A stretch of DNA of 64,000 bases. Source: Furcasterigmium furcatum (lineage: Eukaryota; Ascomycota; Sordariomycetes; Glomerellales; Plectosphaerellaceae). The stretch lies in NCBI GenBank assembly GCA_001599815.1, contig BCIA01000006.1, positions 374,961 through 438,960 of the forward strand, written 5' to 3'. The notes below the pieces were generated by a model. The model had not been told where the DNA came from. It did not search any database and saw only the letters and a list, made by a program, of their open reading frames with translations. Both the position numbers and the translations under genes were made by a program. Position 1 is the stretch's first letter. Each line of letters starts with the position of its first letter. Below are positions 12,077-23,624 of this stretch, piece after piece.

Positions 12077-13538
12077 CTAGTGCTCACGTTGCCCGCACCG
12101 CGGGCACTGGATGCCCATGTCGCAGACACTTGAAAGATGTCCGAAGTCTGCGCAGCTGGGACACAGCACTGCGCGACAGTTGACAGTGGCATGCGTCGCT
12201 CTGTCCGGGTCCGCGTTCTTACAGATGTTCCATCTCAGGGGATGGGGATAACGTGTTGCAGTTGTGACGCTGGCAATCGCCGCACACCCTGACCTCAGCC
12301 AAGTGGCCCTTCTTGCGCGCATCTTGGAGAATGTGTTGCAGGTGAACGTTCTCGTCCGTGGCAATCATGCTCTCGTTCAAGAGGATCAATTCGCATGCCT
12401 TGCTCCGAGTCAGGGCGAGGCAGAGACGATGAGGATCGACGCAGTGTCCGGGCTTCTCAGTTTTGACAAAGTCGACAATGACAATGTCCCTCTCCGTGCC
12501 CTGAGAATCATCCAGAACGCGAACGTCCACACGGTCGAATGTGCCACTGTCGATGCTGCCATGGTGCAGCATCCGCTCGAGGAACTGGGCCGAGTACAGC
12601 GCGAGGATGAGAATCTGAGCCGGGCAATCACTTCTTCCATCACCAATCTCGGAAAGGTCCTCTTGGGCAATTCGATGGAGGTTGTGCATTACCCATCGGG
12701 CGTGTGCACGATTGATGTAGGACCCGCTGTCAGGCCTCTCCAACGAGCAGGAAAGCTGAAAACGTATCTCGAGTTTCTCGTGTCAAGCGCCGACGGAGTC
12801 GGTTCTCCCACGAGATACGGAGCGACAATGGACTTGGCCATTTTAGCGAATGGAATGACCTCACCATGCACCATCCGAGGGGAGGGCCTGTTGCGATGGC
12901 CATAGAACATGCTGCTTGGGAGGAGATTGAGTGAGCCGCGCTGGCGATGATTGACCGTGAGCCAGACGGGCGGGACACCGGCTTCACATGCACGCTCCAG
13001 GATGGACCTCGCGGCCGTGACGAGTGGCGACGTGAGCTGACACGGGTCTCCCATGAAAATCCAGGCATTTGGATCGAAGCATGCGATCGGGAGAGGGACA
13101 CTCCGGTCGTGAGGGCGTGCGACCCCGTCGACGAAGACCAGATCAGGGGAGAAGTTCCGAGTGACAACCTTGGATACATGTAATGCCACCGGAGTGGTGC
13201 AGAGGACACCGTCAAAGTTCTTGAGTGCCTGTGCGTAGAGAGTCTGGATGTTCGTACGAAGCGCCTCCTGGTCGGCCGCCGTGAATCGGATGGTGAGATC
13301 CTCTGTGTCGTTTGTTCCCAAAAGCCCTCCAAGCTTGGTCTTCGAGAAATTGTTCCAGATCCGATCACCAACCTCGACGGCGACAAGGGCCGGGACAGTT
13401 TTCTTCTTCAAGAAGTCGCTCTGCGGCAAAGGATTAGAAGGGAACAAAGCGCAGTAGGCTATGACTTACGGTGAGCTTGTCCTCCTGATTGCCAGTGCCA
13501 CCGGCGGATTCGCCGGAGGGCGGAGCCGTCTCCGACAT
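12077..13538 (-). CDS. Degenerate SF1 (UPF1-like) helicase with CCHC zinc knuckle
   Basis: Four exons are proposed: 13538-13470, 13420-12812, 12755-12286 and 12233-12077, giving 434 aa; the last junction is the least certain. The sequence matches the C-terminal part of SF1 RNA/DNA helicases. Motif III is GDPCQL, a motif V region reads DSQGTERDIVIVDFV, and motif VI reads LALTRSK. The protein starts after the place where motif I (Walker A) should be, and no GxGKT is encoded upstream on this strand. Motif II is altered: VFVDGVA where DEAA-type residues are expected. The C-terminus has a CX2CX4HX4C knuckle (CPSCADFGHLSSVC) and the start of another (CPRCGQREH), where the frame stops. ATPase activity is therefore doubtful. 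It could be a relic or a repurposed RNA-binding protein. Confidence 0.7.
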
Positions 13539-15253
13539 GGTGAGCTGCATAGCGTGTCAAAACTCGTTGAGAGATCGGTTCATGGGGCTCGGATACCGTT
13601 TGGAGAGATGGGAGGGCGTGGGTGGGAGAGGAGAGATGGTAGAAAAGTCGTGACTCCGGGGAGCTCGAGAGCGAAAAAGATTTCTGTGGCGGTTTGCCTG
13701 ACGCGTTGTGTGTAGAAGGAGCACAGCCGAGTGAATTTCTGCTTGGGGAGGTAGGTACGGGCATAGAGCACAGGAATCAGGCAAGAGCGCCAACCTCTAT
13801 TGCAGCTGCTTTGAGGATGGAAGGAATAGGAACAATCCGACCAGAGTTGCGGCACTTGCCAATTCCTACCACATGGAAGTACAAATAACTCAACCTAATG
13901 AAAACGGGCTGGGCACCCAATGATCACTGAGGCCACAAGAGCTGATGGTGCAGAGCAAGGTACTTCTTCCAGAGCTTTGATGTGAGGCTTCCCTTACATC
14001 TAATTCCCGTGACTGCAGCACCTACACTCAGACCAGTCAGATCAACCCAACACTCTCATCTTCCACAACTCAGGTCCCAGATAAGATAGCCACCTCAAAA
14101 GACCACCTCGACCCGCAGACTTCAGAAATCCAGACGGCTTCTGACTGGGCTGGAGGTAATTTCAATGAGTATCTGATCAAATTGAAGTGAGTCCGAAGGC
14201 TACCTCTCTGGATACAACGAAATTGGAGCAGGGCTAGCCAACCGGCTGCTGACTGGATCGCGCCTTGGACAAAATGAGGCTCAGCGGCTGATGCAGCAGA
14301 GGGACTCCGACTGTCAGAAGAGGGGCTGGTCCATGGTCAGAATGACAACGTCGCAACGGACTCCTCGGCAGCCGGACATTCCCATAAGTCCCTCAGGGAT
14401 ACGCCGCATCGGCACGGTCGCAACGTGAGCAAACGTCCTCGGCCACTGCACAACCATCAACCAAGACGACATTCACTATCACGCGACGCCTCAGCCAGCT
14501 CGCACGCGACCTTCAGCCGTGCAGGTGAGCCCCCTCCCCGCAACACCAGCCTTGTTTATCGACAGTGGGGGCATATCTCACGGTGGAGGTGGTTATCGAT
14601 CGGCAACATGTGACCTCAATCAGGCAGGAGACTACGAGTCAGTTTGCGTCTCATTGCCGGGCGGCGGTGGAGGCAAGCTCACAGTCAGATGGCGGCAACA
14701 CCGGTCCCCATCTGCTGCATGATCAAGGCCATAACTTGACATCGTGGGAGTGGCATCGCTGTCTTTGGGAGCGGCCCCAGCGGAACTTGGCCTTGCCGTG
14801 GGGGGTCACGAACCTCATGACGCGGATGACGATAGGGGTGACGGCTTCGGCATTTGCCCAACAGGGGAGCTCGATATGCAGGGTCGGCGCTTAGGGCCCC
14901 GGATGGGGTTGACTGCAACGTCGTGTAGGATTGCGTCCCTCATACACCTCACAACGTGCATACAAACCTCTACCACATTCCTACTCGGGTTGCCTTGGCC
15001 GACGGATTCAGGCTCGGGAAGTGGGACATATCACCACAACACCAAAGGCGCCAACTTGGAGCAGCATGACGCACGCTCGAGATGGGTCCAACATGCGCTG
15101 CCAAAGAATCTGATAAGCATCGTCGACTATAAGATCGATGCCGTCCTCCGAATATCATGGCTTGGGCACTCAGGCACTTCAATCCCAAAGACCACAGACC
15201 TAAGCTTCCGCTCTTCCTTACCTCGGCTTCAGTACGACTCGCACCGCGCAAAC
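13539..15253. other. Intergenic, 1.7 kb
   Basis: This is the divergent promoter region of the helicase-like gene (-) and the subtilase (+). Open frames here, including one running into the subtilase from 14744, have no recognisable content. No N-terminal helicase half is found. Confidence 0.55.
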
Positions 15254-16740
15254 ATGCCTAGCTTTCGCCGCGTAGCCCTTCTCCTGGGCGCCATCCTCCC
15301 CGCCGCCTTGGCTGCGCCCACTGCGTCCTCCGCCAAGCGTGATGTGGTCGCCGGCAAGTACATCGTCACTCTCAAGAGTGATGCCAGCACTGAATCGCAC
15401 CTGAGCTGGGTCAACGACGTCCACAGCCGCAGCCTGACCAGGCGTGACACCGTTGGTGTTGAGCACACCTTCAATATCAGCGCCTGGCACGCCTACTCCG
15501 GACAGTTCGACGATGCCACCCTTGAGGAGATCAAGAACAACCCTGATGTAAGTTGAACCGCAGCCCAGGCTTTCGGCCCTCACCCGAAATGTTCAATCAA
15601 GACACAAGGCTCACCGTCATATAGGTCGCCTACGTCGAGGAAGATCAGGTTGCCTACCTGTACGATGCCGAGCCGAGCGACCTCGTCGCCCGTGCTATCA
15701 CCACCCAGACCGGGGCTACCTGGGGTCTCGGGACCATCTCTTCCCGCACCCGCCCAAGCACCACCTACCGCTACGATGACAGTGCCGGTGAGGGCTCCTT
15801 CGGCTATGTCGTCGACAGCGGTGTCCTCATCTCCCACTCCGAGTTTGGCGGCCGCGCTACCAACGGCTTCAACGCTTTCAGCGGCGACAACGTCGACTCT
15901 GTTGGCCACGGCACTCACGTTGCTGGTACCATCGCTGGCTCTACTTACGGCGTTGCTAAGAACGTATGAAGACCCTTTTGGCTTTCATTTTACGACGACG
16001 TGACCATAACTGACGAATTGCAGGCCGAGATCATCTCCGTCAAGGTGTTCCAGGGCACCCAGAGCACCACGGCCGCCATCCTCTCCGGCTTCAACTGGGC
16101 CGTGAATGACATTGTTACCAAGAACCGCCAGTCTCGCTCCGTCATCAATCTGTCCCTTGGTATGCAGCGCCTCGCCTCCGCCCGACTCCCAAGAGCCAAG
16201 CTAATCTATCCTCCGCAGGTGGCGCCTCTCAGCAGGTCTGGTTCGACGCCATCCGCGCCGCTTACAACCAGGGCGTCCTGTCCGTCGTTGCCGCCGGCAA
16301 CGGAAACATCTTCGGCATTCCCCAGCCCGTTGCAAACTATTCGCCTGCCAACGTCCCCGAGGCCCTGACCGTCGCCGCCATCGACTCAAACTGGAGGACC
16401 GCGTCTTTCACCAACTACGGTACGTGCACAATCTTGATTGGGGAAACGCCCTGCAGACTTGCTGACCAGGATTGTAAAAGGCCCCCTGGTTGACGTCTTC
16501 GCTCCCGGCGTCGCCGTTCAGTCCGCCTGGATCGGCAGCAACACTGCCACCAACTCCATCGGGGGCACCTCCATGGCCGCTCCTCATGTTGCTGGACTTG
16601 CTCTGTACTTCCAGGTCTTGGAGAACATCAGCACTCCCGCCGCGCTGACCAACCGCATCGTCAGCCTTTCTACCCCTGGCGGTGTCACCGGGTCCCTGAA
16701 CGGCAGCCCTAACCGTATCGTTTACAACGGCAACGCTTAA
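15254..16740 (+). CDS. Subtilisin-like serine protease (proteinase K type, S8A)
   Basis: Secreted endoprotease of 409 aa from five exons: 15254-15547, 15625-15963, 16024-16159, 16219-16419 and 16481-16740. The ATG at 15254 opens a signal peptide (MPSFRRVALLLGAILPAALA). An I9-type propeptide follows (KYIVTLKSD ... VAYVEEDQVAY). The catalytic Asp lies in GYVVDSGV, His in GHGTHVAGT and Ser in GGTSMAAPHVAG, with the oxyanion Asn in VVAAGNGN, so the triad is intact. The length equals the usual fungal alkaline protease. Ser replaces the common Thr after the catalytic Asp, a mild variant. Such enzymes digest extracellular protein and often take part in host or insect degradation. Confidence 0.96.
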
Positions 16741-17231
16741 ACTATGCGTAGTCGACAACAAACTTGCTCCTGATTTGACAGCATCATCTGACTGTTCTCA
16801 CAAATGACAGGGTGCTTTGTGAATGGGTTGAGGTCTTAGAGTTGCCTGAGGAGCCCGAGGTCAAGGCGAAGAAGCACAGCCCAGTCATGTGGTGGTAGTT
16901 GAGTATGCTAGTTTCAACTTCTGATAGTATCAATACTAGCACAGCTTGCGTGAATTTATTCAATTGGAGGCGATCAGTGTTTAATGTCCAACAAGAGTTT
17001 CCGGTTCCTATATGAGTTGCACTCTAGTCGTTCCAAGATTTAGTCCCGCGTGGCCCATCCGAATGCGTAGTCAACGGCAATGAAGATATGGCGACTCTGC
17101 CAAGAACAATCGAAAGGCCATTTTCACAGCCGCCCAAATCTCCAAATTCTCCATGATCTATCACTTCCGCTATGGATTTAATCCTCGCGAATGCCGGGCC
17201 ACCGGTGCTGAACTCATCCATGCAAATTCCT
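16741..17231. other. Intergenic between convergent genes
   Basis: Shared 3' flank of the subtilase (+) and the 2H phosphodiesterase (-). AT-rich around 16900-16990. No gene or repeat was seen. Confidence 0.55.
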
Positions 17232-17984
17232 TTACTCGCGCCTCTCGTCCCCCTCCAAGTAGAACACCCTCGGAAACGCATACAGAGTCTCATGGGTGCA
17301 AAACTCGGCCGCCCCCAGCTCAAAGTCCATCTGGAACGACGGGAGGTGCTCCTCGGTGATCCTCTTCAGCTCCTCCTTTTGCCTCTCGTCCAAGTATCGC
17401 AGCAGGTAGGCCATCGTGATATGAAACTCGTACTCGACATGGTCCGGCAATGTGAACCCGAGCGTCTCGCCCAGCCTGTCTCTCAGGCGCCTCATGCGCT
17501 CCTCCTCCTCGTCTGAGACGGTCTCGACGCCGAGTCCGATGCCCACGACGGCAGGGTTGACCCTGCAGACCTTCATGTGATACGGCGGCGACAGGCCCTC
17601 GGAGTGCAGCTCTTGGCCGAACTTTCGCAGCTTCTGGGAGAATTCCTCAGTGCACTCCGCCAGAGACTGCTGTTCCTTGCCCCGGGGCCAGTACCCGGGC
17701 TCTCGGTCATGCACGTTGACGCCGACGAAGATGGTCATGTGCCACGAGCTCTGAGGCAGGAGATGAATCACCTTCGACAGCAGCGGGTTGGAGGCGATGG
17801 CATCATAGTAGCCTCGCATCCCCGGGAGGAGCGGGCAATCCGCAGGTAGATGGCATACAATGGTGTTGCCAATGAACGGCTGCACGACACCCTCTGGGGA
17901 GAATTTTGCCGGAACACCCCAAGGATACTGTGTGGTTTCTGGGGCGGTTTCCGGAGGGGAGGTGGTAGTTGTTGATGCGGCCAT
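17232..17984 (-). CDS. 2H phosphoesterase superfamily protein (DUF1868 type)
   Basis: Single-exon protein of 250 aa. The two H-x-T signatures of 2H phosphoesterases are present: WHMTIF near residue 82 and FHITMAY near residue 188, spaced as expected for a two-lobed active site. Members hydrolyse or ligate 2',3'-cyclic phosphates or related nucleotides, but the substrate of this DUF1868-type branch is not established. No signal peptide is visible, so it is probably cytosolic. The N-terminal 15 residues are Thr-rich. Confidence 0.85.
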   Translation of the reverse strand: MAASTTTTSPPETAPETTQYPWGVPAKFSPEGVVQPFIGNTIVCHLPADCPLLPGMRGYYDAIASNPLLSKVIHLLPQSSWHMTIFVGVNVHDREPGYWPRGKEQQSLAECTEEFSQKLRKFGQELHSEGLSPPYHMKVCRVNPAVVGIGLGVETVSDEEEERMRRLRDRLGETLGFTLPDHVEYEFHITMAYLLRYLDERQKEELKRITEEHLPSFQMDFELGAAEFCTHETLYAFPRVFYLEGDERRE

Positions 17985-18619
17985 TTTGGTCGAGGACAGC
18001 GCGGGCTTTGGTAACTGTACGAAGGAATCTTGAACGAGATGTAGTCAAGTCTTTTGGAGACTCTGGATAAGGTATGGTTATATAGTTATGAGAGACGTAG
18101 GCTTCGATGCACGTGGTGCTATTAATGGCGCTTCTTCCGACATGGAACCCAGCGGAGCAGGCATCGCACCCCCCGCGGAGCCTGTCGCCTGTCGGCAAAC
18201 ATTGGATTTGTATGTGTCGGTTAGAGATAAGAGGGGTTTATCAGGAGCCGGAAAGTCTTGCATTGTTGAGCCACTTTTGGTCCTCATGGCACAAGGAAAC
18301 CGGGGTTGGAGCTAGCTGATTACTTTCAGACCACTAAATCTCGCACCAGGTTCCTGGCTCAGGGTTCTATCTGGACAGGAGCCCACGAGTCTGGAAGCGG
18401 GAAGGCAGCTTTTAGCGGCCGGGGTGGTGACCATGGCGTTCTTCGGACAATGGCTCGATGCAGGCAGGGTTTTGTCCACGCGCTCGCTAAGGCTAAGATG
18501 CTGCCTGCATACACGGCCTCGGACTATTTCCCTGGAGCATGAGCGTGTAATTCCACTTCGTGGACGGAGTTATTCCCTGCTCCCAGTCCACAAGTGTGAT
18601 GTTTCCCAAAGGGCCGGGA

Positions 18620-18637
18620 TTCTCCGGCCGCGGAGAA
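18620..18637. promoter_or_regulatory. Inverted repeat with everted CCG/CGG
   Basis: TTCTCCG (18620-18626) and CGGAGAA (18631-18637) are perfect 7-bp arms around GCCG. This resembles a binding site for a Zn2Cys6 dimer, 417 bp upstream of the permease ATG. Maltose-type permeases are commonly under such control; the link here is inferred. Confidence 0.4.
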
Positions 18638-18653
18638 CAGGCGATCGGCTACC

Positions 18654-18679
18654 GATAAGCTCCATCGCTTGCAGATAAG
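18654..18679 (+). promoter_or_regulatory. Paired GATAAG elements
   Basis: GATAAG occurs at 18654-18659 and 18674-18679, 14 nt apart, on the strand of the permease. Paired HGATAR sites are the known target of fungal GATA factors such as AreA. Binding is inferred from motif only. Confidence 0.35.
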
Positions 18680-18912
18680 CACTCTGGTCCCGCTCTGCCT
18701 CCGCCACGGACTTTTGACCTATTGTCCAGAAAAAAGAGGACTCTCCCGAGTCAGACGATTAGTATACCACTCGGCACGTTGCTGCGGTCGTCGCTGCTAG
18801 TGGTCGGTTGGTTGCACGAGATCACGCAGTTTTCAAGGTCACTTCACGGGGATAGCATTCATCTACCACAACGCCGTCTGTTGACCACCTTGATGTGTTG
18901 ATGGCGTAGAGC

Positions 18913-18919
18913 TATAAAA
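18913..18919 (+). promoter_or_regulatory. TATA box of the sugar permease
   Basis: TATAAAA lies 135 bp upstream of the ATG at 19054, leaving room for a leader of about 100 nt. It is the clearest TATA element on this side of the region. Confidence 0.55.
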
Positions 18920-19053
18920 GACCTGCCACGGCCTTTTCGGACTGAGAGGAGAGAGTATCGACACAACCACCATTCGTTCATGCGAACTAAACACCTTCAC
19001 AAGTATCGTTTCCTGATCGTCTCGACCTGACGAACCACCTCTTCACCAAAGCC

Positions 19054-20891
19054 ATGGGCAATCCGGATCCACAGAAACCCCACGGGGAAACATCCTTGGC
19101 AGCAGACATCAACCTAGTCCAAGCCGCCCAAGACGCCAATGCTCAGGAGCACAACCTCACATTCCGTGAGGCTATCAAGCTCTACCCGAAGAGCGTCATG
19201 TGGAGCGTTGCCTTCTCGACCATGATCATCATGGAGGGCTACGACACCAAGTTGATGGGAACTTTATACGCCCAACCAACTTTCCAGAGAGCGTATGGAG
19301 TCAGCAGCGACGGCGAATCGTACCAGATACCGGCATCATGGCAGGCTGGTCTGGGAAACGGGTCAGCCGTCGGCCAGCTCATCGGCCTTTTGATCGCGGG
19401 ATATGTGAGCGAGCGCTTTGGGTTCCGCAAGACCGCTCTCGGGGGAATGCTGGTCGTCATCGCATTCATTTTCATTCTCTTCTTTGCCACGAGTCTACAA
19501 GTACTTCTTGTGGGCCAAGTTCTTTTTGGTTTGTATCTTCGATCCCCCGCTGTGCAAACAGGCTGACGATCTCGACAGGAATCCCGCTCGGGCTCTTCCA
19601 GACAATTCCCGTCATCTATGCTCTCGAGATCTCGCCAATGTGCCTTCGTGCCTATCTCACCAATTATGTCACGTTATGCTGGGTGGGTTGCCAATAAGTG
19701 GCACATTCGGTGAGGGCTGCCAGCTGACATTCTCTTAGGCCTTTGGTCAACTTACCTGTGTCGGCGTGCTTCGCGGTGTCTTGGATATGAAAACCCAGTG
19801 GGCTTACAGACTCCCTTTTGCGCTACAGTGAGTCTATCTGCACCAATTCTCCTGCCTACGGATCAAAACTTAAGCGTGACTTGGCAGATGGGTATGGCCG
19901 ATTATCATGATCCCAATCCTGATATTGGCTCCCGAATCCCCCTGGTGGCTTGTGCGAAATGGTCGCATAGAGGATGCTAGGGCGGTGCTGAACCGCATTA
20001 CCTCTGCCCGAAACATCAACTACAACATCGACCAACAAATCGCTCTGATGGAAGTCACAATCGAACAGGAACGTAGCATCAATGCGGAAACAACCTACAA
20101 GGCATGCTTCCAGGGCACCAACCTTCGACGGACACTGGTAGGCATCGGAATCTACGCTATTCAAACCCTCAACGGAAATCCTCTCCGAGGATGGTCGACA
20201 TATTTCTTCCAGTCAGCTGGAATGCCCACCACCGAGGCCTTCAACATGACTATTGTCGGCTTTGCCCTGGCTATAGCAGGCGGACTATCTTCGGTGAGTT
20301 GAAGGGCGATATTGTGGTTTAAAGAAGTGGCGCGCTAATCAAGTCATGGAACAGTTGATTCTCCTCCCTCTCGCTGGTCGACGAACACTATACGTCTGGA
20401 GTCTTGTGCTGATGCTCGCGATGATGATCGTCATCGGTGGTCTCGGCGTCCCACAAGCACAATCTTCCAACACTGCCTATGGTTGGGGAATCGGCTCTGT
20501 TCTGGTCATCTCCTCCTTTTTGTTCTACGCCACAATCGGACCCCTGACGAACACGTTGTGCGGAGAGATTCCCACCGCCATCCTCCGCAGCAAGTCTCTC
20601 GTTCTCGCACGCTGGGTGTACACGGTGACGGGCGTCATCGCTGCCGTTCTCACCCCTTACCAGCTGAACCCAACTGCGTGGAACTGGGGTGCCAAGACTG
20701 GGTTCTTCTATGCCGGCGGGTGTCTGATCTCGGTGGTATTTGCCTTTTTCTTCGTGCCTGAGACGAAGAACCGGACAACGGCGGAGATTGATGCCCTTTA
20801 CGCTCGCAACATCCTCGAACGCCACTTCGCAAAGACGCCTGTTGACGTTGGTGACGCTGTCCACGGCGAGCTGGACGAGAAGTCAGGCTGA
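19054..20891 (+). CDS. MFS sugar permease, maltose/alpha-glucoside type
   Basis: Proton-coupled plasma-membrane sugar transporter of 536 aa. Exons: 19054-19528, 19579-19682, 19739-19827, 19888-20293 and 20355-20891. The N-terminus has the maltose-permease motif MEGYDTKLMGTLYAQP. Further sugar-porter signatures are ERFGFRK (loop 2-3), PESPWWL (after TM6), AGRRTLYVW (loop 8-9) and PETKNRT (after TM12). Twelve hydrophobic segments are apparent. The upstream TATA box, GATA sites and CCG/CGG inverted repeat suggest regulated expression. Substrate assignment rests on family resemblance; a close disaccharide is also possible. Confidence 0.92.
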
Positions 20892-21895
20892 GACATGAGA
20901 GCACAGGCAGTTGAAGTGGGTTGGGGATTGTTTGACGAGGCGACGAGGAAGCCCCTTCCCCCGTGGTTTGAAAAAGTCCAAGTGATGAGATAGTTACTCG
21001 CATCGCGGGAGTATGGCAAAGGAGAGCAGAAGAGAGGGAGGCAACTGGGGCACGGAGCTCACTGTGGGGTTCCGGTAGATGAGAGTTATTTTCGATGGGA
21101 TGGGTGTTGTAGGTAGCGGAGTGATTCAGGCTGAGTTGTGGAATGGCCAGACATTGTTTACTGTCATCGACGAGACATTGGGAGTGCATGGTGGAGAGAA
21201 GTCCAAGCAGTCGACAGAGCAGCCCGCACTCTCCTCCTCGGCGGGATTGACCCGCGCTGTGACTGTCATGTCAGCGGTGCTTCGCTCGCCGTGTAGAACA
21301 GCCGAGATCTTCCGAGAGTCCGCGCATCGAATCATCTCTGCGCGTGGCTGAAAGAAGCTTTTTATCCTCACCAGGGTGTCCGAGCGTCTATTGTAATCAG
21401 ATAGCCACTAATAAGCAGACAACGCATGATGAAGCATGCAGTGCTTCCCCGCTGCTCACCCACGCGCTCGCTTCATATTACCCCCGCCAATGTAAGGCTG
21501 GGTGATCAGGCGCCGAGGCAGACTGTTACGCCGAACCAACGAGCTCGCATCGCGTCGACAGGGAGTCGACAATTAAGCCTCGGAGCGTCCTCGCTTCAAA
21601 TTTAGAAGGGTAAGCAAAAGTCCTGTAACAATGGATGTCATTGGTCCTACGACCGATCGTATCCCCTGTATGATTCTAAACCAGACGTGCCAAGACGAAG
21701 TCTGCTCATGTGGCGCTCGAGCTGAGATGCACTTCTCGGGCACTAGTCCGCTCTTGGCGGTGACACCCTGGCGGACCGCCGTTGAGCCAGGGCCGACGGA
21801 GCCTAACAACGCCCCGGAACCGTTGAGGATGGCCAGACTTATCTGCAATATCCTACATTCGGACGTCGACTATCGATCTACCCTGGTGACATGAA

Positions 21896-21946
21896 ACGGT
21901 CTGGACCCGGATTTTCGGATAATAGGGAGCTTTTTGTCCGGACCGT
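21896..21946. promoter_or_regulatory. Inverted repeat just upstream of a TATA box
   Basis: ACGGTCTGGAC (21896-21906) and GTCCGGACCGT (21936-21946) are inverted with 10 of 11 matches, 29 nt apart; the second arm contains the palindrome GTCCGGAC. It ends 2 bp before the TATATATAA box that serves the gene starting at 22036. An operator role is inferred. Confidence 0.4.
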
Positions 21947-21948
21947 TG

Positions 21949-21957
21949 TATATATAA
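21949..21957 (+). promoter_or_regulatory. TATA box of the GPI-protein gene
   Basis: TATATATAA lies 87 bp upstream of the ATG at 22036, a normal fungal spacing. Confidence 0.5.
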
Positions 21958-22035
21958 CCTTATAGATCACCCTGAGGTCCTCCCTCTTCCCCGTTAGCAG
22001 TAGCTGCCTGTTCCCCAATCCAGTGGCATATCATC

Positions 22036-22836
22036 ATGAAAGTCTTGTCCGTTCTGCCGGCCTGCTTTGCTGTGGGCTCGGCCCTGGCCTCTACCTCCCA
22101 GTGGATTCTGCCACGAAGCGCCTCGAGCCTGGTGCCACGCCAGGCGTTCTGCAGTGTAAGTGCAGTCGCAATTGTGCCGCTGCAGCTCCAACCAACGCAT
22201 TGCTGACCTGCCCTGTACTTTCAGTGCATCGACTCGCTCTTTGCCAGCGGCTCATGCAGGCAGTGCACCCTGACGTCGACCACCTGCGAATGTCCGACCC
22301 AAGTCATCCTGTCCTGCCAGGCGGAACTCGATACATGCACGCGCGCGGACGAGCTCGGGAGCGGATGCGAAGCACCCTTTTGCATGCCAGGTTCGTGACA
22401 CTCATCTCGCCGGATCGTGGACAGTAGACAGACCACTGACGATAATGAAGCAGGCGGCTCCCCCGGGAATGGAGGAGGCGAGGCGGAATGTGATGCGGGC
22501 TACGAGCTATGCGGGGAAGGCTGTATGGAGGAAGGAAGAGTTTGCTGCAGTGAGTTCTCTACAAGTTGCCCGGCTGGCACAACATGTCCAGCAACCGCTG
22601 GAGAGGGAGTGGAATGCCCCGACGCGAAGACCGACAATGGAGACGAGAAAGAGGAGCAGCCGGAGGATGAGGAGGAGGAACAAGCCTCTCCAAGCGAGTC
22701 GGAGTCTAAGAGCAAACCCTCCGACGAAACGAAACCCGACTCGTCGGCTCACCGCGGTTTGAGCCCTCTGGGGCTTTGGAGCCAGGCTGGCCTCGTAGGC
22801 GCCGCAGCAGCCATGGCCATCGTGGCGTATTGGTAA
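22036..22836 (+). CDS. GPI-anchored cysteine-rich cell-surface protein
   Basis: Predicted 222 aa from exons 22036-22155, 22225-22390 and 22454-22836. The N-terminus is a signal peptide (MKVLSVLPACFAVGSALA). Residues ~35-150 hold about 20 Cys in short-spaced groups, including CGEGCMEEGRVCC and CPAGTTC. An acidic Glu/Ser/Lys-rich linker follows, then a hydrophobic end (GLVGAAAAMAIVAYW) with the form of a GPI-attachment signal. It is likely exposed on the wall or plasma membrane. The spacing is not the classical CFEM pattern. The family is not recognised by name, so function stays open. Confidence 0.8.
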
Positions 22837-23624
22837 CAGGAGGTGGTACTATTCAATGAAGCAGCGAATAACTAAGAGCTTAGAGAAACCACACATGGAT
22901 CGGTGCCACTCTCGAGCCGAGTGACTACGGAGTCCCGTCTTCGCATGTGGTGGCACATCATGCCACGCCTGTACGTAGCGATTCTTTTGAGACCTATAAT
23001 TGACACCCGAGGGGTGATTGGGGTGGTTATTTCACGCAACATTGCGGTGATGGCAGTTTGTTCAAGTTCCCACCTGTCAATTCGTCTCTAAAGAACGAGA
23101 ATATTGCCGCACAATTCTTTTCAGGTACTTCGTCCCGTCCGCCACTCCAGGATTAGACTCCGTGAGCTAGCAGGGCTGGGTTCGAGATTGTTGTTCGGAA
23201 ATGGATCCGGCCTGACAGAAGTGGTTCAAGGTGGCAATCGGTCAATATCTGGGCCCGAAAGTTACAGTATCACCTCTAGTCATGGGTGAAGGCGACATCT
23301 TTGGCGAGGCCTGGAGCGAATGTCGGGCTCTGTCAGCTGGCCGCCCAGACTTGTAGGCACAGTAGGACAAAGTTTATGGAGATCGGCAGGGGTGGGAGAG
23401 GGAATATCGTCTTGTGGGAGAGGAGCAGCGGAATCAGATTTCGAAGAGCGGGAAAAGGGGAATGATGACCCGAGCGATGAATCCTATTACATCTCGAGTG
23501 GCCCGCAGTATTGGGCGCAAAGCTTCTGAAACTATTCTCGGGGAGTGGAATGCTGTCGAAACGAAGACGGCAAAAGAACACTCAAATGGCTCATTTGCCT
23601 CAAAAGGGGTTAATAGGACGGGGC
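22837..23624. other. Intergenic, no gene recognised
   Basis: Shared 3' flank of the GPI-protein gene (+) and the C2H2/ULD gene (-). Only short uninformative frames occur. Confidence 0.55.

Larger units (their letters stand above)
17985..19053. other. Divergent promoter region of the 2H gene and sugar permease
   Basis: No gene was seen. On the permease side are an inverted repeat with CCG/CGG (18620-18637), two GATAAG sites (18654-18659 and 18674-18679) and a TATA box (18913-18919), listed separately. Confidence 0.6.
20892..22035. other. Intergenic, 1.1 kb
   Basis: Contains the 3' flank of the permease and the promoter of the GPI-anchored protein gene, with an inverted repeat and TATA box listed separately. 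Open frames here show nothing recognisable. Confidence 0.55.

Noticed and set aside
14744..15253. Upstream in-frame extension of the subtilase
   Set aside because: The extension has no family resemblance, while the ATG at 15254 starts a proper signal peptide and propeptide.
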